DNA of 64,000 nucleotides from Epiperipatus broadwayi (GCA_028023455.1 JAQFVV010006710.1:124001-188000), one strand, 5' to 3'; numbered from the stretch's first letter, positions 26,321 to 39,856 are shown. The notes: generated by a model from the sequence alone, not told the origin. A program made the numbers and translations.

Positions 26321-26949
26321 CACTACTATTTTAACAGCTTATATAAGCATAGAAAATGGTATTCATGTGATGTTTCAATAGGTTAGGATGCCATGATAAA
26401 CTTTCACCAATGGTCTAGAACCTTCTCCATCTATCTACATCCATTTATAATAGAGCTTTAGAATTCAGTTGCTTTTTAATTTTACACATGCACCCTCACA
26501 TTCATGTGTGAAAATACATTGTTTTTAAATATTTTAATATTCATTTTTATTAATAATAAACTGAATCTCAATACCTGCTTATTTACTATTTGTAATATCC
26601 TCATAGCACATATCTATTTAATTATAGGAAAAGTTTTAAAAAGTTTAATTTAGAGTTTTTTTTATTTCTTCAGTAATAAAAAATCATTGTAACTATTGTT
26701 TATCTCACTATAATTTAAATGTTTTTAATCTATCCTCTTCCCTAATTTTGTCAAGTCATTCCAAAATACTTTCAGCTGTTTATAAAAAGAAGTTGATGAA
26801 TAGTTATAAAATGCTGTATATTCTATTAAGAAAAATAATAAAAACATTTATTGAATATTTATTAATTCTATTATGAAAGAAATGACAGAATATTAGAATT
26901 AAATATGATGAATTTTTTCAAATTTGATCAAATCAAATGGCTGAGAGTT
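26321..26949. other. AT-rich non-coding gap
   Basis: Nothing recognised. It may hold the fully decayed 3' part of the LINE that follows on the minus strand. Confidence 0.4.
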
Positions 26950-29900
26950 AGGAAAGCTGATGTCAAGTAGAGGTCATTATATATTCTATTAAATAACTTT
27001 AATAAATTGACAACTAATCCAAGTCTATTGATCTTATCTACAGTTCTTAGAATATTGTGCAATAAAAGTATTGATCCTGTTCGCCATAAAAAATTCTTAT
27101 ATATTTATTAATATGTGCTATTGTTGTATTGATTACATAGCTTTAACATGCATAATGTGCCAAAATACTTTTGAAGATAAAATTAAATATTATAATTTTT
27201 ATTATCAAGTGGCATTTAATTGGATTAATAGTTAATAATTTAGTGGAAAAATTATTGATAATTAATTTATTATTAAATTGTTGCATTAATTAAAAGTACA
27301 TACTGAAATATCGAGGGATTCAATTTGAACTGCTATAAACATTGGTTGAATGCTTTTTTCTGTTAACATTTGTTATGCTGAATATTTGTCTCCTGATACA
27401 ATTGACTCAGTTATTCTTGAAATTTTTTTTAAACCTTTCTCAACAGTAAAATTTTTTGACCCTCTTCTGTAATTACTAACAAAAACAAATATTTTATCTT
27501 TCTTCTTAGATTTGGGACAGATATTCAAGGAATAAGAGCACTGATTTCTCTTAAGAATGAATTATTGTAGATAAAAAATAAAGGAAGGAAGATATCCTTG
27601 GACAATGCCTTTTGTAATCTGAAATTTTGATGAGAGCCTTATGAAGTTTTTTGTTGCTATTTTTCTATATTAGTCCACATATAAGAGTTAAGTTTTCTGG
27701 AACAATATTAGATATCTGCTTAGCTAGATAATAAATGTCAATATGGTCAAAACTATTTTGATAATCAATCTTTACTGCATTTACTGTGTACTGCTCATTT
27801 TACATCACTTGTATTCCTATTCTATGATATACCAATATTACATGAAGAATATGTGTTCCAGAAATAGAGTAACAAAAAGTCATACTTCACTTGTTAAAAA
27901 GGGTTGGAATTTGTCTAACATTATTCTAGAAAATATTTTAGCATGTATTATCTTTAGTTATTATAGGTATGAATTAAATTATAAGTCAGCTGATAGTATT
28001 AGTGTTTTTTCATTAACATAATTACATACTCTGTTATTAATGAAACTTGTTATTATCTATCAGATATTTCTAGGATTTACATACTTTGAGATGCAGTATT
28101 TGAAAACGTTATTGCAAGTTTAGATTGTTTAATCACTTTTGTGAAAAATCTGGGATTTTTAACCAACCCCATTATGGGTTATTATCAGAAAACAAATGTT
28201 TGAAATATTTCCAAATTGCATGATTCATCTGACTTCCCACTAGAATGTACTATCTTGATCTTTTAAAATGTAAATTCCTTTTTGGTAATATGACATTTCA
28301 TAATTAAAAGGACTAACTTATTAGATGACCTAATTATATTTCTGAATTTTAGTATCTATATATATTTTTGAATAATATATATGTCATTTATATTGATGTC
28401 TTAATTTTTTTACTAATATTAATTAAAATTTTTAAAAAAAATATATATCTTTCTTTCATAAATGATTCAAGTACTGTAAAAATGCCATAAATTTATTTAA
28501 CGAATCCATGTTTGTTAAGTCTTAGATTAAAGACATTATCAATAATTTCTAATAAATCTTTAGTATTCAATTCTAAATTAAATGTGTTTTTTTTTTAAAA
28601 AAATCATATGTATTCAAATTTGTTTCTTCTATAATATTTGGTGTTAAAATCAGTTCTGACATAATAAGATCAGTGAAAGACATTGGTATAATAGTGACTT
28701 TAGGATTTAACCAGAAATTAAGCGAAAAGATAATGTGGTCAATCAGCACTAATGAACTGCTATTTGAAAATGAATATGAACTTTATAGCAAATATTTTAC
28801 TGACATATATATATATTATGAGATATTAATATATTGATTTACTTATCTAGGAAAATGTATTTGGCAGATAAAATCATCCATTATGATACATAGAATATAA
28901 TTTATTGATTGGTACTATTGTATTTGATTAATTTTTTTTCTAATTTCTTTTTCTCTCTAGGGTAAATAACATACATAAACAAACATTTTAATGTTCAAAT
29001 TATCCAGAGTATAATTAAATACGTTCAGATGCTTCAAATATTGTTATTGATAGAGATATTTTTTATCTATTGATTAAGATATCAACATCTCTTGTAGGTC
29101 AATTATTTAAAAAGGAGTGGACATCAATAGTTAGATAACACTTTAAAAATATTTGTTGGCACTGTGACTGAATTTTGCTTCAGTAATTGCTAATAAATCA
29201 AAAATATATTCTATTAAAGAATCACCAGGTATTTACTCTTCTTACACCATTACTGATCATTGAGTGAGATGTTGATATTTATGTTCTGAAGGTAGCTGAT
29301 ATCTTTTTGTTGTTATTTTTATGTTTTGTTCATCACTTAGATTGTAGGATTTTTTTTTGTTTTTTGTGTTATGACTTTTTGTTTTGTTTATAAAATTGAT
29401 TTTCTTTTGAGAATGATTTCTCCTCTTCCTCAGAGATACTTCATATGTATTTGACCTGCTAAAAGAGTTTGTGGATTTTTTGCCTTTAATTGGTCTGTGG
29501 GAAAAAAATAGATTAATTTTGTTTTGAAATCTTTCTATTTCTTGCTTGCTATATCTTTAGATTTGCAATTTGTACAGTAATTAGCATTACACAAATTGCT
29601 ATTGCTAGATTGTTAAATCTCTTTTGTATCTTCACAACACTATAAGACCATGTCATCATTGTTCTCAATATGAGAATCTGTACTGATATTTCCTTTGGTC
29701 ATAACTTAAGACCATAATGAGTTAAGGAGCATAAAACAATTATGCCTAATTCTGTTAAAAAAACACTACAATACAATTTTATATTTATTAGACATTTGGT
29801 TGCAATATATTTTAGTTTGTAGCATTTAAAACAGTGAAGTAGTCTCCCTTTGATGTTGACTATGAATAGGAATCTATCAATCATGAGTATGTGCAGTATG
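26950..29900 (-). mobile_element. Degraded LINE, family E, with CCHC ORF1
   Basis: On the minus strand, the 5' part (about 29850-29500) encodes zinc-knuckle remnants. CFKCYKLKYIATKC keeps the C-x2-C-x9-C spacing of a CCHC knuckle with the His replaced by Tyr, and about 200 bases on, in another frame, comes CTNCKSKDIASKK. Near 28750 a stretch containing LIDHIIFSLNFW could be the endonuclease C-terminus. The RT follows, with AVKIDYQNSFDHIDIYYL (about 27780-27725) around the first catalytic Asp and KGIVQGYLPSFIFYL (about 27610). The order and spacing suit one LINE of several kb. Stops and shifts are numerous, and the 3' end is not defined. Confidence 0.5.
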
Positions 29901-31177
29901 TCTTCAGTCTTCCAGTTTTAAATAAAAATCAAAACTATTTTGTTTTTATTGCCTATTTTAATCACTGCATTGGAAAAGGTTAGTTAGTTAAATTGGATAA
30001 ATGTAAATATTATTCCAAATGAGTTTGAGTTTCTTGAAACATAGTAAACTTTATTCCATTTAACATTTTAATAAGATTCCCCCCTCCCTTATTATTTTAT
30101 CTGTTAAAACATCCTTTGAGGTTAATTGATGTAATAATTAAGCCTATTTTATCTAGAGAGTCAATATAATCTTGATACGAAGGATGAAAAAAAAATGAAA
30201 TGCTACATTGATAGAATGAATAATAGAAAATATCAACATTTCAGGCATTCATGCCAATAGTGATCAATAATATTTACAATCAATTTGAGAGTAATTTTTT
30301 TTTAAACTTACACTGGATATATATGATCTAAGAATATTAAGTCAGCTTTTCTTTATCCATCATTCTATTATCAAGAGATATAGTTTTTTAAAAAAATAAA
30401 TTTATTAATCAAAAGATATATTTTATTTTATTATTAATATTTTGAACAATCAATTCTTTGTGTGTGTTCAGTCTTTTCTTTTTCAGATATTTCTCGAATG
30501 CTGGCTGTACACTTTTTATAATGAATTCTTAATATAATTACTATTTTTATCTTCAGTTTCTACAGTATTTCCCCCTCTCTTCTATATTGTCAATATCATC
30601 ATGTTTGAAATCAATATTTTTTTTACTGATTTTATCTTAGTGTTGTTTTTGATATTTATAATATTTTTCTGAAGGTATTTTAACATATATAGACATAATT
30701 GATTAATGATTAAAAAACTAAACTTCAAAAAATTTACTTATACTTAAGGAGCCAATTAGAATAACAGTCATTTTTAACAGACAATATGACCTATTATGCC
30801 ATAAACCATTTTATTAATTTTCTATATCTCAAATATTTTTGGACACTGAGGTTTCAAGGATAGTTTTAACAATTACATTTTAGCAAATAAAAGAAACAAA
30901 TGGACTGACTCTTCACAAAATGAGATCTGAACTCTCTCACTTGAACAAATGATCAGGTTAAAATTGTATAATTTTAGTTATACTATAAGATGATATAATT
31001 TATTAGAACAGTATATAAGATTTGGGAAAATTCATGTAGAAAGAAAAAGAAGATACCAACAATGAGGTAAGCGGTCTTTTTTATTATCACAATTAATGCG
31101 CCTTTGAACATTCTTATAGAAAACAAATGCATGCTGTTATTCTGAAAAAATATATTTAGGTAAGTGATTGATGGCAT
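29901..31177. other. AT-rich non-coding gap
   Basis: No gene recognised. Confidence 0.5.
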
Positions 31178-31179
31178 TA

Positions 31180-31262
<83 letters not shown>

Positions 31263-31300
31263 CAACAACAACAACAATAACAATAACAGCAACAAGAACA
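31178..31300. repeat. (AAT)n microsatellite passing into (AAC)n
   Basis: About 27 uninterrupted AAT units up to 31258, then AAC units and mixed AAT/AAC/AGC triplets to about 31300. Open frames through it (poly-Tyr) are artefacts. Confidence 0.97.
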
Positions 31301-31995
31301 ATAGCATTGCACTTAAGTAGATCTAATTTTAAAATAAATGAGATAACTCAAAGATTCAGCTTTGATGAAAATCTTATTTTTTGAAAATTCATTTCATTGG
31401 TTTTGCAAACAACAACCTGTTTAGTTCATCATAAAGTTCATAAAATCATATCAATTAGGCATTTTTTAATAATCATTCAACTGCATTATAAAATAACAAT
31501 CACTCAAAATTATTCTTATTTTTACTACAAAATATATAGTCATTAAGATAACTAAATATGATTCTGTTTGTGCAATAAGTATTATTAAAAATCCACACAA
31601 ATAATCATTAAGATTTTTCCAAACAAATGCTCAAAGTAAATAAAAGAGTAAATCCTAATAAAATTTGATACAATTTTTAAAATAATTTCATAGAATCTTG
31701 ATAGCAATCATTCATCAATGTCCATTAGTATTAATCACATAAAAAAGTGTATTGTAATTTTTTAAAAGAATCATTCATTAGAGCAATGTATACAGTCTTC
31801 TCTAACATTCAGTTTTAATTGTTTTGTAAATAATTTTTTTATATTAATTTTTCATTCCTTTATTAAATATATGCAAGATTCATTATCTGGAAGAGTTGAT
31901 TTTCCCAAGTGAATTTCAAATTCTGTTGTTTCTATGTTTTCATCATTTTATCTATGTATTTGAACTGAATTTTTTTAAAAGAAATAAGTTTATGA
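31301..31995. other. AT-rich non-coding gap
   Basis: No gene or repeat boundary recognised. Confidence 0.5.
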
Positions 31996-32732
31996 TACTT
32001 ATGGATAATCCCAGAATCCAAACCCTTGGTAGCCATGTTTTTATTTAATTATACATTTTCAGGGCATAGTTAATCGCTAACCCTAATGAATATGTTTTAC
32101 TTGTTAATATTAAAAAGTATTAATAAATCAATTATAAATTCCTGTTAACTTTAAAAAATAGCAGTAAAGGTATGAATTCCACTCACAAGATGTAATTAAT
32201 TGATTTCTTTTTTTTATAACATATCACATATAAATGCTAACAGGTTTGTAACATTGTCTTTTTACATTCAGAGTAAGATTGTCATAGTTTGATCTTCAGC
32301 ATGTTTGCTTTTTTTTTTTGAGGCCATATTCCCAAAAATGTGATGATGTATGTACAAACCAGAAGAAACATTTGTGGCAATTTTACAGGCCATTAGAGAT
32401 TTCAGGCCACCAACATGAATAACCCATATTAATCACTTTTTCTTCTTAAAAAAATCCCTTTAAAAATTATATTTATTGCAGTTTGAATTATTAAATTTAT
32501 TTTATTTAAAATTTATTGACATTTTTGTATGATTTTTGTGAATAGAATTTATAATACATTTATTGCTATTTTTTAAAGTTAACAGGAATTTATAATCGAT
32601 TTATTGATACTTTTTAATATTAACAAGTAAAACATATTTGTTTAAGTTACAGGATAACTATGCTGCTAAAAATGTATAATTAAAAAAAAACCATAACTTC
32701 CAATTGTAGGTTCTGGGATTATCTGTAAGTAC
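31996..32732. mobile_element. Inverted-repeat element, about 740 bp, arms about 180 bp
   Basis: Arms 31996-32178 and 32553-32732 are inverted copies. Strong blocks include GATAATCCCAGA/TCTGGGATTATC at the outside and GTTTTACTTGTTAATATTAA further in. The loop of about 370 bp has no coding potential. It may be a foldback-type non-autonomous DNA element or an inverted retro-copy. I could not define a convincing target duplication. Confidence 0.65.
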
Positions 32733-34989
32733 TGATTTTATTATATTATGTGAAACTATTAGTTGCTGATGTTTAAGGACTGATACAGTGGATGAAGAAT
32801 GGAGAGGATTTCTAAAATGGTTTTATAATATTTTATAATTCAGAATAAGTCTATTATACATAGCATCTAATATTTTCTTTAAAAAAAGTTAATGGAGGGA
32901 AAATATTATGCTCTCATAAATTAAATGGTATATGAATCCCCAAACCAGTTTTTTGTTGTGGCGTATAGAAGAAAAATATTAAATAATGATATTAATTTTG
33001 CAATTTGTCACAAAAATTTTAAAAGAAGGGTAATGCATTATTTTCATTGTGTCAAAGAGCATTTTTTAAATATTCAAATAATTTGAAAAAGCTTCAAAAA
33101 TCTCATTTGAAAATACCTTTTTATACAGAAAACCATTAGCAGTCTTTTAGGTTAAATAGAAGAAATGTCCTGCACAGTGGTGAAGTTGATTTGAGAGCTG
33201 ATGAATTCTGCATTAACTCTCAGCTGACTAAAATAATACTAAAAAAATCTCAATCTGGTTAATTAGCTGAAATTATAGATCACAACTTGGCATTTGGGTT
33301 CCTAAACATGATTTCTGAAATAATAATATGCATATAAGGGTGTATATAATGGCAATAATATACCATCTATAATGACTCAAATTAAATTTTTTTTAAAAGT
33401 ACATTTTCTTTTTTATTTAATAATTTCCCAGTGGAAACAATTAACAATCAAAAGTCATAGCAGAAAAAATATTATCATGTGATCTTCATATGTATAATTG
33501 CTAATGTTCATTAAAAAATAAGTGCAATAACGATAGTTAATGGTATGATTTTGTCCAGTTGCTCTCTAAGCCTTTTGTCATCTCTTGAGATCCATACCTT
33601 GCTTCAAAAATATTTTGAAAAATTTAGGTTTAATTATATTGTTGAATAATGCCTTTTTTGTTCAAAATCAAGATCTTTTTATCCTACAATAAATACATTT
33701 TATTATCAATATATGAAAGAATTTATTCTAGAACTATAAATACCATACTTAGGTTGGCCCAATAGGTGAGCCAAAGAGGCAACTTGCCTCAGACTCTTAA
33801 AATAAATGCAAAATGTTAGTTTGTTTTTTAAAAATAATTTTTATTATATTAGTAGCAGAAACATTTCCCTCTCTTTAATCAAAAATTGTTTAATTCTCCG
33901 AAAAAAAACAATTTATTCACATTTAAATTTTTCCCAAGTGATCATTTTAAAGAAATGTAAATAAAAAACTTTGGGGAATCTGAAATTCACAAATGATAAA
34001 ATAAATAAAGTTCTTAAAAAGTTGTGAAAAGATGAAAATAAAAAATGTTAGTGCTCATTCATTGCCAAGGCAACAGAAGCCTAAAGAATGATGTGATTTG
34101 ATTATTATTATTATTTTAATTGAAATTGTTTAATTTTCTGAATTTCTTTAATTTTATAATTTTTTGTGTGTGTTTTAATAATATATATATATAACCAGTT
34201 TTCTTTAACAAACCATTAGCATTTTTTCCCCCACACTTTTTGCATTTACACTATCTAGTAAGTTTTAGGAATCAGTAGATGTCAAATGGTAGTGCTTAAT
34301 AAATTCATATCTATTTAAAATAAGTAGGTAAAACAGTATTTTTAATACAATTACTTCTCCAACAGTTTCTCATAGAAAATCAATGATAGAGAAGATTGCA
34401 TTCACAAGACTTGCAAATTGTTGGGTGATAAGGCTTTGAGTGTTCTTCAAACCTTTTTTTTTTTTACCTCTAACTAATAATGTCTAGATATCTCTTTACT
34501 GACCAATATGAGAAAAATTCTAAGCCTCTTGAAAAAAATATTATTTGGCTTAGATCTACCTCTGCATCTTGAAGTGTTTTAAATAAGTCTTAACAGTCTT
34601 TAGAATAATTTTAATATAGTGCAGTTTTGAAAGGTTTGTTTCGGACGACAAAATTGATTGGTCTATCCCTCTTTGATTACACCCGTGTTTTGTTTTATTT
34701 AAAATTAACTATTCATTAAAAAGTAAAATAAAGACTACTTCCAAACAGTTTGATGACTTTCCATCTACTATTAAAATATTCCAGTTATTCATATCTTGAA
34801 GTTAAACATAAAATCCTCATCACCAAGTAAAAATTGTTTTATCATTCATTGTCATTTTTTAGAAGGTTATTGGAGAACTCTTTATATTGCAGTAGTTATT
34901 AGAAAGATGTTTAACCTGCATAATTTTATTTTATTAATTATTAAAACAGAACAATGCTTCCTATAGAAAACCAAAGATACCAAAATACA
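32733..34989. other. AT-rich non-coding gap
   Basis: No gene supported. A small GC-richer patch at 33755-33800, containing GAGGCAACTTGCCTCAG (a short palindrome), resembles the termini of some DNA transposons, but I found no partner end. Confidence 0.4.
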
Positions 34990-35120
34990 TAAATACCGAA
35001 GTGGGCTCAGATCCGTATAACTATACAAATAAATTAGTTTGGATTGAAAACATTATAGTGCTTTCATTTTGGGTTCATAGCTTTATAGTTATTTAATGAA
35101 AAACTACTTAAAAAATAGAT
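34990..35120 (+). repeat. Partial copy of repeat R
   Basis: Matches the first part of the R copy at 25985. Shared words include AGATC(T/C)GTAT, TTAG(A/T)TTG(A/G)ATTGAAAA and TTCATAGCTTTAT. It breaks off where the LINE fragment begins. Confidence 0.55.
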
Positions 35121-35129
35121 ATTACTAAA

Positions 35130-36425
35130 ATTAATGGAGCTTTGGGTGGTAAACATTTAGTTGAATATGGAATATATCAGGGTTCTACTCTGAGTTCTTT
35201 ATTATTTTTAATCTACATCAATGATATTGGTGAATTCTGTAATAAAAAATTAATTAACCAGTATGCTGACAAATATAGAAGTTGCTTCCAAAAATCTTCA
35301 AACTAACTACAATAATATTGTTAATTGGTATCTCTTCTAAAAAAAATATTAATAATAAAAATAAGAGATGTTAATATCTGCACCTCATTTAAAAAGAGAA
35401 AGTTTTGATATTCTCATTCACTTCAACACTTGTATCCACACACACATAGTTTTTAATGTAATGACTCTTGCATACAAATTGAAGAGATTGGAAAGATGAA
35501 ATATTTTGATGTTACTATAGAATGTTAGGGTCAAACACACTAATCAATTTTTACAAAGGTTCAGACATTTTTATGTTTTATAGATTATCTTTTTTTTCTC
35601 TTGTATAATATGTTGATAATAACTTGTAAGGAATTACCTAAGTCTCTATTATGATATGAAATTATACTATGATTTTTCAGGTATATAAAATGTAAAATGG
35701 TTAAAGGCATTTCAAAGTAAGATTATAAGACTAATAAAGAATACATGTCATATTGAATATAAAAATAGTAATTTATTTGATTTTGATAGACTCTTATAGG
35801 TTTAAGAGACCTTATTTTAATAATTCATTTAGAACTATAAATATCTAATTATATTGTCAAGCATTGTTAGCTAAAAGGTCAGTGCAGCTGCCTTGCAAGC
35901 AAGCAGTTGGTTGCAGACGGTTGTTGTGGGTTTGCCTCCCGGCCGATGCTATGACATATGGAAAAAAAAAAAAATCTAATTATAATAGTAGTTCCCTTAA
36001 AAATAATCATATTTCATTGAGATATAGAAACAAATATGAAAGTAAATATTCTAAGAATATTTAATAAATTACCACCATATATGTTGAATATAAAAGATAT
36101 GGGATTGTTAAAAAAGAATTTAAAAAATATCTTTGATATATTTAAAATTTATAGTATTGGCTTTATTTCATATTCTATTCATTATTTTTAATATGTATAC
36201 AATTTATGATTTGGATTTGACTTGATTTTGTTTTATATTCTATTTTTTACTTTTAATATATATTTTTATTGTCATTTTTTAATATTGTATAATCTTTTAT
36301 TATAAGAATATATCAATTACTTTTTTGTAATGATTATATAATAATTGTAAAAACCTATCAAAAGCAGTGACTTTGCTTATTCTGTTTCTTTCTTAGATGT
36401 AATCAAAATAAAACAAATAAATAAA
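35130..36425 (+). mobile_element. Degraded LINE, family C, 3' half
   Basis: Reverse transcriptase from motif 4 onwards. VEYGIYQGSTLSSLLFLIYI (about 35160-35220) has the QGS(T)LS signature of CR1/L2/Jockey-type LINEs. INQYADK (about 35255-35275) is the YADD catalytic box with its second Asp lost. The C-terminal end includes FNKLPPYMLNIKDM (about 36060-36100). The element ends in an A/T-rich tail that runs into the AAT microsatellite. An S1 SINE has inserted into it at 35854. Frameshifts are present. Confidence 0.7.
35854..35973 (+). mobile_element. S1 SINE copy C, nested in LINE family C
   Basis: It starts TTGTCAAGCATTG, has a tRNA-like body with a partly decayed B box (GGGTTTGCCTCCC), ends ATGCTATGACATATGG and has an A tail. 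An 11-bp target duplication, ATCTAATTATA, flanks it (35843-35853 and 35974-35984). It must be younger than the LINE it interrupts. Confidence 0.92.
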
Positions 36426-36601
<176 letters not shown>

Positions 36602-36708
36602 ATAATACTATTACTATTAATATTATTTTAAGTAGTTTGACAATAATCAATTAAGCTAATCAAACATTGACTAAATAATAATTGATAACCAAATAAAACA
36701 TCCTTTCA

Positions 36709-36940
36709 CACTCTCCATACAGTAGTGCTACCCAATGCAACCATAGTAATCAATAGTTATTAAAAGATTTGTGCATAAAATTCCTATCTAGTGTCTACTC
36801 ATTCAATATCTCCAGACTCATTTCTAACTTGTGGCTTTCATCAGCAAGGAGCTTTGTATTTGAGAGCACTACACCTAGATCTTTGGATCTAATGCAACTC
36901 TCCAACAGCCATATTTTACCTATTTAAGTCCAAAATCTTG
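36709..36940 (-). repeat. Repeat R, inverted partial copy
   Basis: The reverse complement matches 26105-26320 with moderate divergence. It starts on the plus strand with ACTCTCCATACAGTAGTG, the complement of the R end. Confidence 0.75.
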
Positions 36941-38200
36941 CGATGAATTTTATATTTTTTGAGACATAAAAAAGTAAATCATGATCAATAATATCAAAAG
37001 TTTGTTTAAAATCCATAAAGATGATATAAACACATTTTAATTATATTTTATATTTTTTTATCATATTTTGTATGATAGAATCATATAAATATTTCTCAAT
37101 TATTTTAGATATAGATGGAAGAATGACTATAGATCTATAATTAATTAAAGTCATTTTCAACTCCATATTTATATAATGATATTATCAAAGTAACTTTTAA
37201 TATGTCAGAAAATTTATTTTGAAGAATAATTTTATTAATAAGGAAAAGGTATATATCATTAAACATATGTAAATCATTCTTCATATCAAGCATTTTAATA
37301 CCATCAATACACAAACTTATTTTATATTTCAACCCATTTACTATTGCTCACAATGGCATACTATCAATGTCAGGAACAAAAGTTGATTCCATATACTTAT
37401 TACAATCCTTTTTTTTTTGTTTATTGATTTAATACATTCAGAGATATATTACTATTAAATAAATTCTTATCATGGTTTGATCATTATCTAGACAGCAACC
37501 ATAACATCTGATTGGCTGTCAGATAAGTATTATAATAAGCATAAAAGTTTTGCAGTCTTTCAATTTAATTTCAACTAGATTATGAATTTGATTCACAAAA
37601 GTAAAGCAAAATCTATCCATTAACAAAAGGTTACCTTAATATCAAAATTTTTGTTCAAGTTAACATTATTCTTGGCTTTTTTTGATATAATTATATTAAC
37701 TTCTTTCCATATTTTTTCATATAACCTTTAATAGAATTAAAGTATTTTCATAATAATTTTTTTTTATTAAACTATTAACTTTGTTCCTAAGGATATTACA
37801 ACCATTAAATTAGCAAATTATTGTGACAACTATTTTTTTGCATTTACTCCAAACAGACTTTTTTCTCATTAATATTAATTAAATTTTTTATCATTAATCC
37901 AATTAATATCTCCATATTTTGTTCTGTGAATTGTAAAAGCCTTTTCACATTTTTTATAAGCACTTTGAAACAGTTCAACAAATTTATTTTACAAATCAAT
38001 CAATATCAAACAAAACATTTCAATTAATTTCCTTAATAATATTATAAAGGTAATTTATCCATTTTTCTAATTATTTTATCATGTGATGAACAGATATTAT
38101 TGTTATTATAAACAGAAATATTAATACTATTACTAACTATTCCTACTACTATTTTGGTTTTTAAAAAGGTCTTATAGAAAATAATTAAATTCATAATTCT
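36941..38200 (-). mobile_element. Degraded LINE, family C, minus-strand copy
   Basis: On the minus strand a linker reads FQSAYKKCEKAFTIHRTKYG (about 37960-37900). The RT then shows INYRSIVILPSISKIIEKYL (about 37140-37080) and FMDFKQTFDIIDHDLL (about 37020-36975), the block with the first catalytic Asp. Sequence stops resembling RT at about 36945, where the R repeat starts, so the 3' half is missing. The motif style matches a CR1/L2/Jockey-type LINE like the plus-strand copy at 35130-36425. The two point towards each other. Confidence 0.65.
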
Positions 38201-38398
38201 TAAACAAAATATCAAATTAAAATATATAATCTAGTGAAAAACATATGCAGAGTTATTATATGCATTAACAACACTGCTAAGATGAATATGGTCATTCCAA
38301 TTCAAAAATGGAATTTAAAAAAAAACGAAAAAGTAAGTTATATTTATATTCTTATATCTCATGATGACCATCTCTTATGCTAGCACATAACTGTTATT

Positions 38399-38560
38399 AA
38401 ACAGGCAAAACTCTCCATACAGTAGTGCCACCCTGTGCTAATCAGAGTAATCAATGGATGCCAGAAGGCTTGTGCATAAAATCCCCATCTAGTGTCTACA
38501 CATCCATTGATTACTCTGGTTAGCACAGGGTGGCACTACTGTATGGAGTTTTGCTTGTTT
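38399..38560. repeat. Palindrome built from the end of repeat R
   Basis: Arms 38399-38460 and 38501-38560 are near-perfect inverted copies around a 40-nt middle. The left arm plus the middle is a minus-strand R fragment. The right arm is the R terminus again in plus orientation. Shared words are CTCCATACAGTAGTG and CACTACTGTATGGAG. Confidence 0.88.
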
Positions 38561-38938
38561 ATATTTTTATATATTGGCATATTAGCATAAAAAAATAAAA
38601 TATTAATTCCAGGATGACTTGGATTCAATTAAAGAATAAATTTCAAGTTGCATGAATATATCAGATGACTTGAGAAGTTTGTGATAATCGGACTCTTTAT
38701 TAATCTATGCGATTGATGATAGAAAAATAAAAAATCTCTCTACCCATGTATAGATTAATATTGATTAAAAACTATTTCAATTAAATTGATAATGATATAA
38801 TTAGTGAGAGCAATATGTAAATACAAATATCAAAGAAATTAATTGCTAAATTGAGCCAGTTTAATAATTATTATCAAAGTATTTGAACTACAGTTTTTGT
38901 TATTTTTGCTATAATTCTCTTTAAAAATGTATATATTT

Positions 38939-39040
38939 GTCAAGCATTGCTGGTCGAGAGATCAGCTGCTATACAAGCAGTTGTTCCGGGTTAGCGGGTT
39001 CGCTTCCCGGCTGATGCTATGACACATGAGAAAAAAAAAA
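38939..39040 (+). mobile_element. S1 SINE copy A
   Basis: GTCAAGCATTG start, A-box area TGGTCGAGAGATCAG, B box GGGTTCGCTTCCC, end ATGCTATGACACATGAG and an A tail. The site sequence TGTATATATTT occurs before it, after it (39041-39051) and again after copy B. Confidence 0.9.
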
Positions 39041-39051
39041 TGTATATATTT

Positions 39052-39148
39052 GTCAAGCATTGGTGATCGAGAGGTCAGTACAGCTGCCTTACAAGCAGTT
39101 GTCTCAGGTTAGCCGCTTCCTGGCCAATGCTATGACACATGGAAAAAA
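39052..39148 (+). mobile_element. S1 SINE copy B, tandem with copy A
   Basis: Same family and orientation, ATCGAGAGGTCAG in the A-box area, with the B box damaged by a deletion of about 6 bases. It is separated from copy A only by the 11-bp site sequence, which is repeated once more, with one extra TA step, from 39149. Confidence 0.9.
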
Positions 39149-39159
39149 TGTATATATAT

Positions 39160-39746
39160 TTTCTGAAGAGAATTTTAGAAAATAAATAAATAAACAGAAA
39201 ATTATACTTCATATATTTTGAAAATATTTATTAAATTGGCTGAATTTAATTAATTAATTTATTATTTGAGATGTGTATTTGTTGTAAAATCGGTAAAAAG
39301 ATTTAAAATTTTTTATTTAAAAATTGTAATTTGTTAAACAATATATTCAATTTTAATCTGCACAAGGCAGAATAAATTCTCCACCTATTTTTATCAATAA
39401 GAATTCTAATTAGGTAAGCTAAAATAAATATAAATATATGTTATTTCGAAGCGTTATATGATTTAGTTGTCTGTTATACTATGATTTATAATTCAAAGTT
39501 TAATAAAATTTATCTTAAGTTTTCTAAGAAATCCTAAATATTTTTTTTCTTCTTCTAATATCTGTTCTATAGTCAACACAGCAAATCATCCAATTATTTA
39601 TTAGTCAGCAAATAGGTAACTGACTATTATTAGGAACAAAGAAGAAAAACTGCAATATGCCACCATCAACCTAGTAATGAGGTTTGTATTTTTTTTTTTT
39701 CGTCATTATTCTGTGAATAGATCTGGATAGGTATTTGCTTAGCAAT
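39160..39746. other. AT-rich non-coding gap
   Basis: Nothing recognised. Confidence 0.5.
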
Positions 39747-39757
39747 AAGCTCTCTTC

Positions 39758-39856
39758 TGGTCGAGAGATCAGAGCGACTGCCTTGCACTTGCAGGCAGTT
39801 GCCCGGGTTGCGGGTTCGCATCCCGACCGATGCTATGACACTTAAAAAAAAAAAAA
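39758..39856 (+). mobile_element. S1 SINE copy D
   Basis: Lacks the GTCAAGCAT leader and starts at TGGTCGAGAGATCAG. It has the best-preserved B box in the window (GGGTTCGCATCCC), ends ATGCTATGACAC and has a 15-nt A tail. The target duplication AAGCTCTCTTC lies at 39747-39757 and 39857-39867. Confidence 0.93.

Noticed and set aside
30983-31312. 109-codon minus-strand frame rich in Tyr and Cys
   Set aside because: It is a translation of the AAT/AAC microsatellite.
33755-33800. Possible DNA transposon end with GAGGCAACTTGCCTCAG
   Set aside because: No matching opposite end or target duplication could be located within the following kilobases.
38939-39856. True tRNA genes at the SINE copies
   Set aside because: The A and B boxes are tRNA-like, but no acceptor stem closes and each unit has an A tail and target duplication, so they are SINEs.
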